Below are positions 54,103 to 61,885 of a DNA stretch of 64,000 nucleotides, one piece after another (position 1 is the stretch's first letter; each line of letters opens with the position of its first letter). Made by a program: the position numbers and the translations under genes. The notes beneath the pieces were generated by a model. That model did not search any database, was not told where the DNA came from, and was given only the letters and a program-made list of their open reading frames with translations. The DNA is from Woeseiaceae bacterium (GTDB lineage Bacteria; Pseudomonadota; Gammaproteobacteria; Steroidobacterales; Woeseiaceae): NCBI GenBank assembly GCA_021773095.1, contig JAJFKR010000020.1, positions 124,001 through 188,000 of the forward strand. The letters run 5' to 3'.

Positions 54103-55752
54103 ATGAAACTGTTACGGTATGGCTCTTGGTTGGGGGCGATTGTTCTAACAATCGCATTGGCTGGTTGTTCAGGCGATGATGGTTCCCCGGGAAGAGACGG
54201 TATTGACGGCACTGCTGGGACCGATGGCGCTGATGGCGCTGATGGTACTGATGGCACGGGAGCTTCGGCATCTCGCGACCTGCCAACACTACAGGGGCAC
54301 ATTCCGATGTTCCCGGAGGACAATTTTCACGGCAATGGCGTAACCGGTATGGATGACGACCGAGTACTGCCGTACGACGTTCAGGCCGCTTTTAACAACG
54401 ACACCTTCTTCTGGCGCGTTTCTTATCGGGGTAACGAAGGCAAACGCCACGAGTACATTCGCTATACAAATGGCGCATGGCAACGGGAAGGCGGCGATCG
54501 TCGCGACGCTCAGGCCACCCTGGATGGCGATGTACAGCAAGGCGATCAAACGATAAATTCGACCATTTATGAACAGCGCACAACGATCATGGTCAATGAT
54601 CCGAATGCCGCCACTAACGTTACTGAATTCGGTAAGTTTGGTTGCTTCCTGACCTGCCACAATTACAGTCGGCATATGCCGGAGTGGACCGCTGCAAACG
54701 GACACGATGGAAAATACGTCATCCCCGGTGACACAACCGGTGCTGCCAGTGGCGATATCGTTCTTGATCTCTGGCACTGGCGTGGCGCACGCAGCAACCC
54801 GATCGGTCGGGCCGACGACCAGAATATTCTTGCATTGGACTTCATAGCTAACGATGGCAATGGTGGTGACACCGGCGGTCGCAAAGGCGATAGTGGTACA
54901 AGCGTATTCACGTCACAGGGATTTGACCCTGTAGCTGGCCCGGACTTCCTGTTAAACCCTGATACAACATCGGGCAAGTTCGCGTTCACCTGGGATAACT
55001 TCTGGGAAACACCGTTCTACTACATGGTCAGGGACGATGCGCTGCAAAGCGGACCTCTGTCACCCAACCCGGGCACTATAGCTCTCGCTGACGCTGTAGC
55101 ACTGGGATACGCGCCAACGGAAGGTGATACGGTACCGCGACGCATCCTGCGCGGCGGCGCGGGCAGTCGAGCAGACATCACTGCGACTGGCACAACGTTT
55201 ACACCACTGACGCCCGATAGTTCCTACGGCGTCTGGAACGTGCAAATGCAGCGGGCTATGGATACTGGTAATCCGGACGATATTGCAATGGTTCCCGGGC
55301 AAACTTACGAAGCGGGTTTTGAGGTGCATCTGTGGGAGTACACAACACGCGATCATTATGTATCGTTCCCGGTAACTGTTTCGGTTGGTCCAAATGCGAG
55401 CGCTGACATCCAGGCGGTTTCCGTTGCCGGCGCCGGGCCACAGCAGGGACCGAACTGGGATGAAATCCCGATGACGCGACTCGATCTGTTCCAGCCCGGT
55501 ATCACCACTTGGGAATTCCTGACCGGTGAGAATGAAAACCTGAACAAGGCATACACCAATGCCCAGGGTCAGTTGGTCGGCCAGGCACACTCAGGGTCGG
55601 GCGCGGTGAATAGCGGCACAGCCTGTTCGGGGTGCCACAACGTGCTCACCTCCGACCCCGTCGCCCCGCCGATCTTCGATGCCGGACCGATGGAAGACCT
55701 AACTGAGCGCCGCGGAGGAATCTGGGAAGACACGCCGGTAGTTACACCCTAG
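54103..55752 (+). CDS. surface lipoprotein with G-x-x linker and ethylbenzene-dehydrogenase-like heme domain
   Basis: A 549-residue protein. The signal ends LAGC (C22), so it is a lipoprotein. Residues about 23-55 are collagen-like G-x-x triplets (GSPGRDGIDGTAGTDGADG), as occur just after the lipobox of Shewanella MtrC/OmcA. The body (about 60-490) resembles the EB_dh heme domain of DMSO-reductase-family gamma subunits (DVQAAFNNDTFFWRVSYRG, DNFWETPFYYM, VWNVQMQRAM, PGQTYEAGFEVHLWEYTTRDHYVSFPVTV (split)). It has a CxxxCH site at C181 (CFLTCHN) and a CxxCH at C508 (CSGCHN). It is the last gene of the mtrA-mtrB unit and the likely external face of the conduit. Confidence 0.85.
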   Translation: MKLLRYGSWLGAIVLTIALAGCSGDDGSPGRDGIDGTAGTDGADGADGTDGTGASASRDLPTLQGHIPMFPEDNFHGNGVTGMDDDRVLPYDVQAAFNNDTFFWRVSYRGNEGKRHEYIRYTNGAWQREGGDRRDAQATLDGDVQQGDQTINSTIYEQRTTIMVNDPNAATNVTEFGKFGCFLTCHNYSRHMPEWTAANGHDGKYVIPGDTTGAASGDIVLDLWHWRGARSNPIGRADDQNILALDFIANDGNGGDTGGRKGDSGTSVFTSQGFDPVAGPDFLLNPDTTSGKFAFTWDNFWETPFYYMVRDDALQSGPLSPNPGTIALADAVALGYAPTEGDTVPRRILRGGAGSRADITATGTTFTPLTPDSSYGVWNVQMQRAMDTGNPDDIAMVPGQTYEAGFEVHLWEYTTRDHYVSFPVTVSVGPNASADIQAVSVAGAGPQQGPNWDEIPMTRLDLFQPGITTWEFLTGENENLNKAYTNAQGQLVGQAHSGSGAVNSGTACSGCHNVLTSDPVAPPIFDAGPMEDLTERRGGIWEDTPVVTP

Positions 55753-55774
55753 TTTGAGTTGTTTGACGTACAGT

Positions 55775-55794
55775 CACGGGGAGAAATCCCCGTG
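55775..55794 (+). terminator. Rho-independent terminator after the lipoprotein gene
   Basis: Perfect hairpin: CACGGGGA, GAAA loop (a GNRA tetraloop), TCCCCGTG, followed by GCTTTCTT. It lies 22 bases after the stop codon and ends the mtrA-mtrB-lipoprotein unit. Confidence 0.85.
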
Positions 55795-56092
55795 GCTTTC
55801 TTAGTTGGCCTAGACATCATGTAGTGACCGTACATTGAATTGGAACCTAAGAATCGGACAGAGTCAAAGGGATCGAAGTAGAGGGGTCGGGTTCAATCGA
55901 TTCCGTATCGTGCGCCCAGGAACTGACGCTCTTGGCTTCTATTGGATCAACTGAGACTGTCCACCCGGATGTCTACTCGACTATACTGGTGAGTCGACCT
56001 TGAGGGGATCAGGTTTATTTGATTTCGTGTTGACGTCGTTAGGTGTTAGATCAATGCGGCTAAAGAAAGCCTGCGTGCATCGTGCCGCCCAA
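55795..56092. other. non-coding stretch with degenerate GGGGTC repeats
   Basis: No supported gene. Two similar motifs, GAGGGGTCGGGTTCAATCG near 55883 and GAGGGGATCAGGTTTATTTG near 56001, look like diverged direct repeats of the type often seen flanking REP-associated transposase remnants. The composition is patchy. I see no tRNA or complete IS end. Confidence 0.35.
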
Positions 56093-56386
56093 TTACAATG
56101 CAACGCATGCATCTGTTAGCCGAATAGTCGCGTCTGGGTCAAAAAGTTGTTGTGCGGCGCACGCGTCGGCGCAGAAATAACCTAAGCCGCGGACTGCGTT
56201 GGAGAAATCGAAAACGTAGTCGGGAATCGTCGTACGGCCGAGTTCTTTACTCTTACAGCCGGAAGTAATGCCGGTAGCATCAGCTGGACGTGTGCCAGTG
56301 CCGGTATTATTCAGCCGAAGCATCTGCCGGCCGCCTGCCGATAGCGTTATCAAAAATTCGCTAGTGGCCTGGGCTCTGCCGGTCAT
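56093..56386 (-). CDS. uncharacterised short reading frame
   Basis: A 97-codon minus-strand frame from an ATG; the frame stays open about 55 codons further upstream with protein-like composition (DQVASRTWRFLNPNRRQCEIIRAGLSDRR region) but without an obvious start, so it may be a truncated or frameshifted gene. It contains IADCIDGAM-like and YFCADACAAQQLFDPD segments with Cys. I do not recognise a family. Low confidence that it is expressed. Confidence 0.35.
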   Translation of the reverse strand: MTGRAQATSEFLITLSAGGRQMLRLNNTGTGTRPADATGITSGCKSKELGRTTIPDYVFDFSNAVRGLGYFCADACAAQQLFDPDATIRLTDACVAL

Positions 56387-56847
56387 TGCGCCATCAATGC
56401 AATCTGCGACGATGGATATTCGCCGATCGCTCAGACCAGCTCTAATAATTTCACACTGCCGCCTGTTTGGATTCAGAAAACGCCATGTTCGCGATGCGAC
56501 TTGGTCATGCCGGTCCAGGTGAGCTCCACGAAGGATTTTTCAATCATACACCTCTAACCTTGGGTTGATGAGCGTGCCACGTACCCGAAAGTGATTTGCC
56601 GGGGTTGGATTGGTGCACTGAATTGCTGGCGGGTTTCCTATGGTTGCTGTATTGCAATATACGAAGACAAAAACAACGACTTGTGGAACCTTTTTGGTCT
56701 GCAATGCGTGTTAATAGACTAAAGTTGCTGATTTTTCAGCGAAATTTGTGCGGCCGAGTATTTCGCTGGATCAGGCAATAATCGATGATTTGCCAGTCAG
56801 GGAGAATGATTGTCCGCTGATCCTCGCAATCGTTGCAGGAGACAACA
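56387..56847. other. 461-base stretch, no confident gene
   Basis: Contains the unstarted extension of the frame 56093-56386 on the minus strand up to about 56545, and a 24-codon minus-strand frame starting ATGATTGAAAAATCC that shifts relative to it, consistent with decay. The last 100 bases before 56848 are the promoter region of the MarR-like gene; GCAGGAGACAACA is its ribosome-binding site. Confidence 0.35.
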
Positions 56848-57201
56848 ATGTGTGACACCAAGGATAAGAAAAAATTTTCAGATCGCTCAATATCGGAGCA
56901 ATCCGCGGCGCTTTTCATCACCCAGGATGACTCGCTGGCATCCTTGTTGCTCAATCACGGTATCAAGGTGCGCGACTTCGTATTGATGTCATTTCTATCT
57001 GATCAAGGACCAATGACAGTCAACCAATTGGCGCGCGTTATTGGGATTGAGCCAGAAAGGGTCTTAGAGAGTTTGAAACGACTCTCCGCGGCAGGATTAT
57101 TGCTGCGTGATCCGAATACCACAGACTCAAAATCGGCAGAACTGGCTAAGCTGACGGGACGTGGTCAAAACATTGTGGGTCGAATCAACAAACAACTTTA
57201 G
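56848..57201 (+). CDS. MarR-type winged-helix regulator
   Basis: A 117-residue DNA-binding protein: LSDQGPMTVNQLARVIGIEPERVLESLKRLSAAGLLLRDPNTTDSKSAELAKLTGRGQNIV is a MarR-like winged helix (residues about 45-110) with the short dimerisation helices around it. I start at ATG 56848, with AGGAG 6 bases upstream. It is a lone gene between a decayed region and the membrane protein; its target could be either adjacent operon. Confidence 0.75.
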   Translation: MCDTKDKKKFSDRSISEQSAALFITQDDSLASLLLNHGIKVRDFVLMSFLSDQGPMTVNQLARVIGIEPERVLESLKRLSAAGLLLRDPNTTDSKSAELAKLTGRGQNIVGRINKQL

Positions 57202-57430
57202 AAAAACCGGAAAATCCCAATGGTTGCGTCTTTCAAGAACGAGTCTTCTTCTAGTATCGAATTGCCCGCGGGATTTACCGTCCAAGTATGTTCGAATGAC
57301 GGCTGACTACGATTCTTGTTGTGCATCGAGCGGTGTAACGACGATGGTGTGTTTAGCATCGTCGTACTGCGACGGCAACGCTTTTTGGGGCGTGAAATGG
57401 CCGCTCATGACAGCAACCGGGCCGCTAGAC

Positions 57431-59101
57431 CTAGTCGCGACTTAATAACCTGGCCACCAGGATCAATGCACTGCCAACCAGTGCGAACGCCACGAAAAGA
57501 GTGACGGGCTGACCATTCGGGAAATCCTCAAGAAACAGCTTGAAGCCTACGAGAACCAACACCGGATAAACCAGCCAGCGCGCCTCCGGCCAGCGCTTGA
57601 AACGGCTGGACAGCGCCAGCGTTACTGATGATGCGGCCAGCACCGCCGTGCGTAATGCTGCCAACCTGGCCAGATCCGCATTCGGACCATCAACGCCGGC
57701 AAGTACTGGTGCCAGCAATACGACCAGCAGTCCGCCGACTTCCCAAACGGACAGCGCCAATACGATCAACTGTGGCAAACCAGCGAGCACACCCCAACGT
57801 TCGGACTGTTGTGCGACGGGAATAAACAGACAGGCCACCGTCGTCAGGGCAATGAAGACGTGCCAGGGAAGCAGCGCTGGCCATGTGGCAATGACATCGC
57901 CCGCGAGCGCCTGAGAACCCGTCGCCAGAATGCCGGAGGCAACCCCCGCCGCCACCAGGAGAAACGTACACTGGAGACTCAGCGCCACCCGACCGTAGCG
58001 ACCACTAAGAAAGGCCATTGCCAGAGCCATTACTGACCAGGCAGCGGCGGCTTTACCCGGCGACATCACCAGGGCACTACCGGCGACCACCAATATCAGT
58101 CCCAATGTGGAATAGAAAAAGAAATTGCGCCCGCGAACGGCACGCGTTTTCGGCGTAGATGCCATCGCGTAAGCACAAGCACTCAGGAGCAGGCTCAAAA
58201 TACCGGCTTCGGTGAGAATATCGCGCCCGAAACGGGATGCTGTGACAGCCGTCAGGAATGAGATACCGATGATCAACACGCCCTGAACCGTTTCGAATAT
58301 ACCGACGACCTGCCCCCGAATGTGTGTGCGGATGCCAAAGCTCCCCAGGTAAACGGCTAACAGCAAACCCGCCATGAGGAATGGCGTTTCTGCGTACACG
58401 GACCAGCGATCGCTAACGCTCAGCACGATCAGAACCACGACGCCGGCATTCGCACCCACCGCGCCAAGCCACTGTACGCCCAGCCAGTCCCGTCGGTAGA
58501 CGGTCCACAAAGATCCCAGCCCAAGTAGAATCAGGAAAACAGCCGTTTCCACAGCACTGTGCGATGTATTTAGTACCACGAAAGCAGTCACGATGCCTGC
58601 GGCCGCCGCTATCCAGCACAGACTTCGCAGGTTTCTGATGGCCGCCACCCAAATGGATATCGCACAAAATAGGGTCAGCGCAACAACACCCTGCCGGCCC
58701 GACAATAATTCGAATCGGGTGGTCGCTTCTACGAAAAGTGGTAGTGCGAGAAATACGGACGAGGCGCCGTAGAACAGCGCGTTAAGACCCCGGTCCGGAT
58801 CGCGCCCGGTTCGAAACGCCATGAACATCCACCACAACGCGTAGACTGTACCCATCAGGATGCCGACGGCTGTCGGCACGATTCCCTCATCAGTGATGGC
58901 ACGCAGAAGAAAAGCACCGCCAAATATCAGAAGAACCTTGCCGATATGAGTAGGGGCATTTGACAGGAAACCGGCGCTAACTTGCGGAGCGGTTTCGTCC
59001 AGGCCGATAACCTTAGTATCCGGTCGTGTAGCTTCGAGGGCGCTCAGCCGCTGCTCAATTGCTGCAAGGCGCAACTCCATCTCAGCATTGCTTATTCCCA
59101 T
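57431..59101 (-). CDS. large predicted membrane protein (DUF2339-like)
   Basis: A 556-residue protein with a short N-terminal coiled coil (MELRLAAIEQRLSALEA) and about 16-18 hydrophobic segments, as in DUF2339-type membrane proteins of unknown function. No catalytic motif is visible. It is the last gene of the unit that begins with the tetraheme cytochrome (3 bases after the NrfD gene), so it may be related to the assembly or function of that complex. Assignment of the family is tentative. Confidence 0.75.
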   Translation of the reverse strand: MGISNAEMELRLAAIEQRLSALEATRPDTKVIGLDETAPQVSAGFLSNAPTHIGKVLLIFGGAFLLRAITDEGIVPTAVGILMGTVYALWWMFMAFRTGRDPDRGLNALFYGASSVFLALPLFVEATTRFELLSGRQGVVALTLFCAISIWVAAIRNLRSLCWIAAAAGIVTAFVVLNTSHSAVETAVFLILLGLGSLWTVYRRDWLGVQWLGAVGANAGVVVLIVLSVSDRWSVYAETPFLMAGLLLAVYLGSFGIRTHIRGQVVGIFETVQGVLIIGISFLTAVTASRFGRDILTEAGILSLLLSACAYAMASTPKTRAVRGRNFFFYSTLGLILVVAGSALVMSPGKAAAAWSVMALAMAFLSGRYGRVALSLQCTFLLVAAGVASGILATGSQALAGDVIATWPALLPWHVFIALTTVACLFIPVAQQSERWGVLAGLPQLIVLALSVWEVGGLLVVLLAPVLAGVDGPNADLARLAALRTAVLAASSVTLALSSRFKRWPEARWLVYPVLVLVGFKLFLEDFPNGQPVTLFVAFALVGSALILVARLLSRD

Positions 59102-59104
59102 GGC

Positions 59105-60358
59105 CTAGCTACCTTCTGTGTCCCTCCGCAGCGAAGGTACAAACTTGTTTATGATCCAGAACAGGAAGAATGGCGTTGCGATAACCGTGAGCGCGCCGAA
59201 CACACCTTCTTTGAAGGTTTCAAGGCTGTGCGGAATAACCGGTATCTCGTAGTGCATGTAGCCGGAGAACGACAAGGAGAAAGCCTGGCCACCGATAACA
59301 ACATTCCAGCGCATCATGAATACGCCGAACAGAACGAGAATAAGGGCAATGACTGTCCGCAACAGGGTTCGTCGTGGCAGCACCAGGAGTACAAAGGGAA
59401 CAAGATTCCCCAGCGTGTACTGAAGTACGAAAATGTTCATGAAGTCCTTGCCGTACATTACTGAACGCAGAATGTCCCAGGACTTCATGGCCGTATAACC
59501 GCGGAAGATCAGATCGAGCATTTCCAGACTGATCGCCGCGACGAGGAAACCCAGCAAGTACCTGGCTGCCTTGTTGATGACCTCTTCTTCCGCGCCTTTG
59601 ATCTGGCCGGCCTCCAGAGCGCCACCACCGCGTCGCCGCAGGAACGCCTTCCATTCCATGATCACTATGTAAGTAAACATGCAAAGAGCGATGCCCGATA
59701 CAACGGCGGACATGATGAAGATCACTGGCATCAACGGCGACATCCATAAGGCATTGGCCTTGACGGAGCCGAAAATGAACCCTGCATAGCCATGAAGAAA
59801 ACACGCGACTGGTATGCCGATGGCAGCGAGAACCGTCGCCGCTTTCTTGTCTATTTTGAGTGCGCCTTCGCTGATGTCGTACGCACCGATTGTCAGAACA
59901 CGGTAAACCGTTCGCTTCATCAAGTTCGACAATCCGGCCTTCTGCTTCAGCGCGTAAACCTGTTCAACGAAATATTTTCGGTAAACGAACCATATTTCAC
60001 TGAGCACGATCAGTGCATAGGTCGTGAATACAATGCCAAAAGCCGCGATCGCCGATGTGAAATGGGGCGTAAGCAGAGGTTCCATCGCCCGCGTTGGCTG
60101 CTGCAAGTGCAGCAACAATGGCAGCGCTGCAACGGGCAGTAACGCCAGCGAAAATACGAGTGAAAACTGAGCGATTTCCTTGAGGTCTTTCTGCCCAAAA
60201 ACGTGGTACAGCGACGACAGTACGAATGCGCCCGCTACCAGACCCGTCATGTACGGATACATGACAATCTGAATGCTCCAGTAAATGAATTCGTTGGGAT
60301 AAACGAACAGTTCTTTTATGGTCCACTCTATTCCGTGAACAACCGGTTCATCGAGCAT
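59105..60358 (-). CDS. nrfD: NrfD/PsrC-type quinone-interacting membrane subunit
   Basis: A 417-residue membrane protein with 8-9 helices typical of NrfD/PsrC/DmsC-like subunits: a first segment WSIQIVMYPYMTGLVAGAFVLSSLY, the FLHGYAGFIFGSVKA segment and the long C-terminal FVLLVLPRRTLLRTVIALI. This family binds quinone and hands electrons to a FeS partner. It has no heme. It lies 4 bases after the FeS gene. Confidence 0.9.
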   Translation of the reverse strand: MLDEPVVHGIEWTIKELFVYPNEFIYWSIQIVMYPYMTGLVAGAFVLSSLYHVFGQKDLKEIAQFSLVFSLALLPVAALPLLLHLQQPTRAMEPLLTPHFTSAIAAFGIVFTTYALIVLSEIWFVYRKYFVEQVYALKQKAGLSNLMKRTVYRVLTIGAYDISEGALKIDKKAATVLAAIGIPVACFLHGYAGFIFGSVKANALWMSPLMPVIFIMSAVVSGIALCMFTYIVIMEWKAFLRRRGGGALEAGQIKGAEEEVINKAARYLLGFLVAAISLEMLDLIFRGYTAMKSWDILRSVMYGKDFMNIFVLQYTLGNLVPFVLLVLPRRTLLRTVIALILVLFGVFMMRWNVVIGGQAFSLSFSGYMHYEIPVIPHSLETFKEGVFGALTVIATPFFLFWIINKFVPSLRRDTEGS

Positions 60359-60362
60359 CAGA

Positions 60363-61133
60363 TCACCTCACTTCCGCATCGAGGCCAATGTAAAAGACAT
60401 GTGGCTTGGTACCATATTCGTCTTTAAGCACCGAAACTCTTTCGGTCCTGATGATATTGGCCACCGGATCATCCGGGTCTTTCAGATTCGCAATTCGCCG
60501 GGCCCCAAAAGAGCAATTCTCGACACAGGCCGGATCCATGCCATTGCTGATGCGGTGGTAACAGAAGTTGCACTTGTCAGCGACTTTCTCCTCGGGATGG
60601 AAGAAGCGGACTCCGTAGGGACAAGCCATGATGCAATAGCCACATCCTATGCACCATTCCCTGTCGATCAGCACAATGCCGTCGTGGGTCTGATAAGTCG
60701 CACCGACAGGGCACACCTGAACACAGGCCGGGTTGTCACATTGATTGCATAACTTGGGAACAAAGAATGCCTTGGCGATATCCTCCGGATCGATTTCTTC
60801 GTCACGAATTTTGTCGTCAATAAAACCGTCGCGCCCACCCATGGGCGAATCAATATGAGTACTTCCGCCCTTCGTGACTACGTATCGCTCAACCCATGTA
60901 CGTGTAACCGCAGCATCGTAGGGAATTTCATTCTCGTTCTTACAGGCCTTTACGCATAATCCGCAGCCGACGCATTTTGTTGTGTCTACTAGAAATGCCC
61001 ATCGTGTTTTTGATTCAGAAAGTGCCGCAGCGGCTTCCGCCTGACTGATGAGCGTAAACGCACTCAGTGGCAAGGCGGATACCAGCGAGCCACCCACGGT
61101 ATCTTTCAGGAAGTCCCTTCGAGAACAGGTCAT
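60363..61133 (-). CDS. Tat-exported 4Fe-4S ferredoxin-type subunit (NrfC/DmsB-like)
   Basis: A 256-residue protein with a twin-arginine signal (SRRDFLKDTVGG) and then four cysteine clusters: CVGCGLCVKACKNENEIP, CNQCDNPACVQVCPVGATY, CIGCGYCIMACPYGVRFF and CNFCYHRISNGMDPACVENCSFGARR, the NrfC/DmsB/PsrB pattern for four 4Fe-4S clusters. It should act in the periplasm between the NrfD quinone site and the cytochrome. Overlaps the cytochrome gene by 4 bases. Confidence 0.94.
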   Translation of the reverse strand: MTCSRRDFLKDTVGGSLVSALPLSAFTLISQAEAAAALSESKTRWAFLVDTTKCVGCGLCVKACKNENEIPYDAAVTRTWVERYVVTKGGSTHIDSPMGGRDGFIDDKIRDEEIDPEDIAKAFFVPKLCNQCDNPACVQVCPVGATYQTHDGIVLIDREWCIGCGYCIMACPYGVRFFHPEEKVADKCNFCYHRISNGMDPACVENCSFGARRIANLKDPDDPVANIIRTERVSVLKDEYGTKPHVFYIGLDAEVR

Positions 61134-61615
61134 TCCGAATCCTCCTCTTCCACATCCTCTTGGGGATCGTGCGGGTTATGGCACTTGACGCATTCATAGC
61201 GACGCTTGTGCCGCCTGTCTTCGACGCTTAAGAGCTCACCTCGGGCACTGTTGGGATATTCGAGAAACGCATGACACCGGAGGCAAAGTTCCCGGGTGGT
61301 GTCGAGAGGCAAAAACTCCTTGTCATCCGGATGGTTAACGGATGGACCGTGGCAGTTTTCGCATTCAACAGGCGCATGGGTTGACGCATTAAGCTTCAGT
61401 ACGTTTTCCTCGTGACATTCGACGCAGGATTCCCTGCCCCGATACTTAACCGGGAAGTCTTTCCATTCCTGAATATTGCTCAGACGGTGATAACCGTAGG
61501 TAAAGTTCCGGCCATGAACTCCGAAATCATCGGGAACCAGGAACTGTTGAGCAACGAGGATCGAACCGACCAATCCAATCGCCACCCATAACGGGCGCAG
61601 TATGTGCCACTTCAT
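61130..61615 (-). CDS. membrane-anchored tetraheme cytochrome c
   Basis: A 161-residue protein with an N-terminal anchor (ILRPLWVAIGLVGSILVAQQFLV) and four CxxCH sites (CVECH, CENCH, CLRCH, CVKCH), ending with an acidic tail. I start at the ATG at 61615, with GGAGG 5 bases upstream; the frame is open upstream to 61663. It resembles NrfB/CymA-like or cytochrome subunits that accompany NrfCD modules. First gene of the four-gene unit. Confidence 0.9.
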   Translation of the reverse strand: MKWHILRPLWVAIGLVGSILVAQQFLVPDDFGVHGRNFTYGYHRLSNIQEWKDFPVKYRGRESCVECHEENVLKLNASTHAPVECENCHGPSVNHPDDKEFLPLDTTRELCLRCHAFLEYPNSARGELLSVEDRRHKRRYECVKCHNPHDPQEDVEEEDSE

Positions 61616-61828
61616 CACCACCTCCCACAAGCTTCTATCTTTATGAATACGTGGCGGGGTCAATCAGTTCAATACGTACAACCCGTATCAAAAACTTAAT
61701 AGTTGATCGTATATTTTAGTCAGTCGGCGAATACTTTTTGAACCACGCAAAAATGTGATTATTAGCATTACCGTTGACCGTCCCCTGTTCTGATATAGTC
61801 GTACGTTCCCACCAAATACGGAGCACAC
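61616..61828. promoter_or_regulatory. divergent promoter region
   Basis: The segment between the tetraheme cytochrome (minus) and the FKBP leader (plus). A weak plus-strand pair is TTGACC (61774) and TATAGT (61794), with a short 14-base spacer. The region is AT-rich around 61680-61760. Not verified. Confidence 0.25.
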
Positions 61829-61885
61829 ATGAGTCAGGCCAAGTCAGGCGATACGGTCAAATTCCATTATGCAGGCAGACGATGA
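61829..61885 (+). pseudogene. FKBP peptidyl-prolyl isomerase N-terminal remnant, now a leader ORF
   Basis: The 18-residue frame MSQAKSGDTVKFHYAGRR is the characteristic start of FKBP-type isomerases (which continue Y-T-G-x-L-x-D-G-x-x-F-D), then stops. GGAG lies 5 bases upstream, so it retains a good ribosome-binding site. Its TGA overlaps the ATG of the aldehyde dehydrogenase (ATGA), so it now probably acts as a translated leader. Confidence 0.65.

Noticed and set aside
56020-56110. Possible integron attC site next to the short frame 56093-56386
   Set aside because: GTTAG motifs occur at both ends but in direct rather than inverted order, so the required RYYYAAC/GTTRRRY pairing is missing and no integrase is present.
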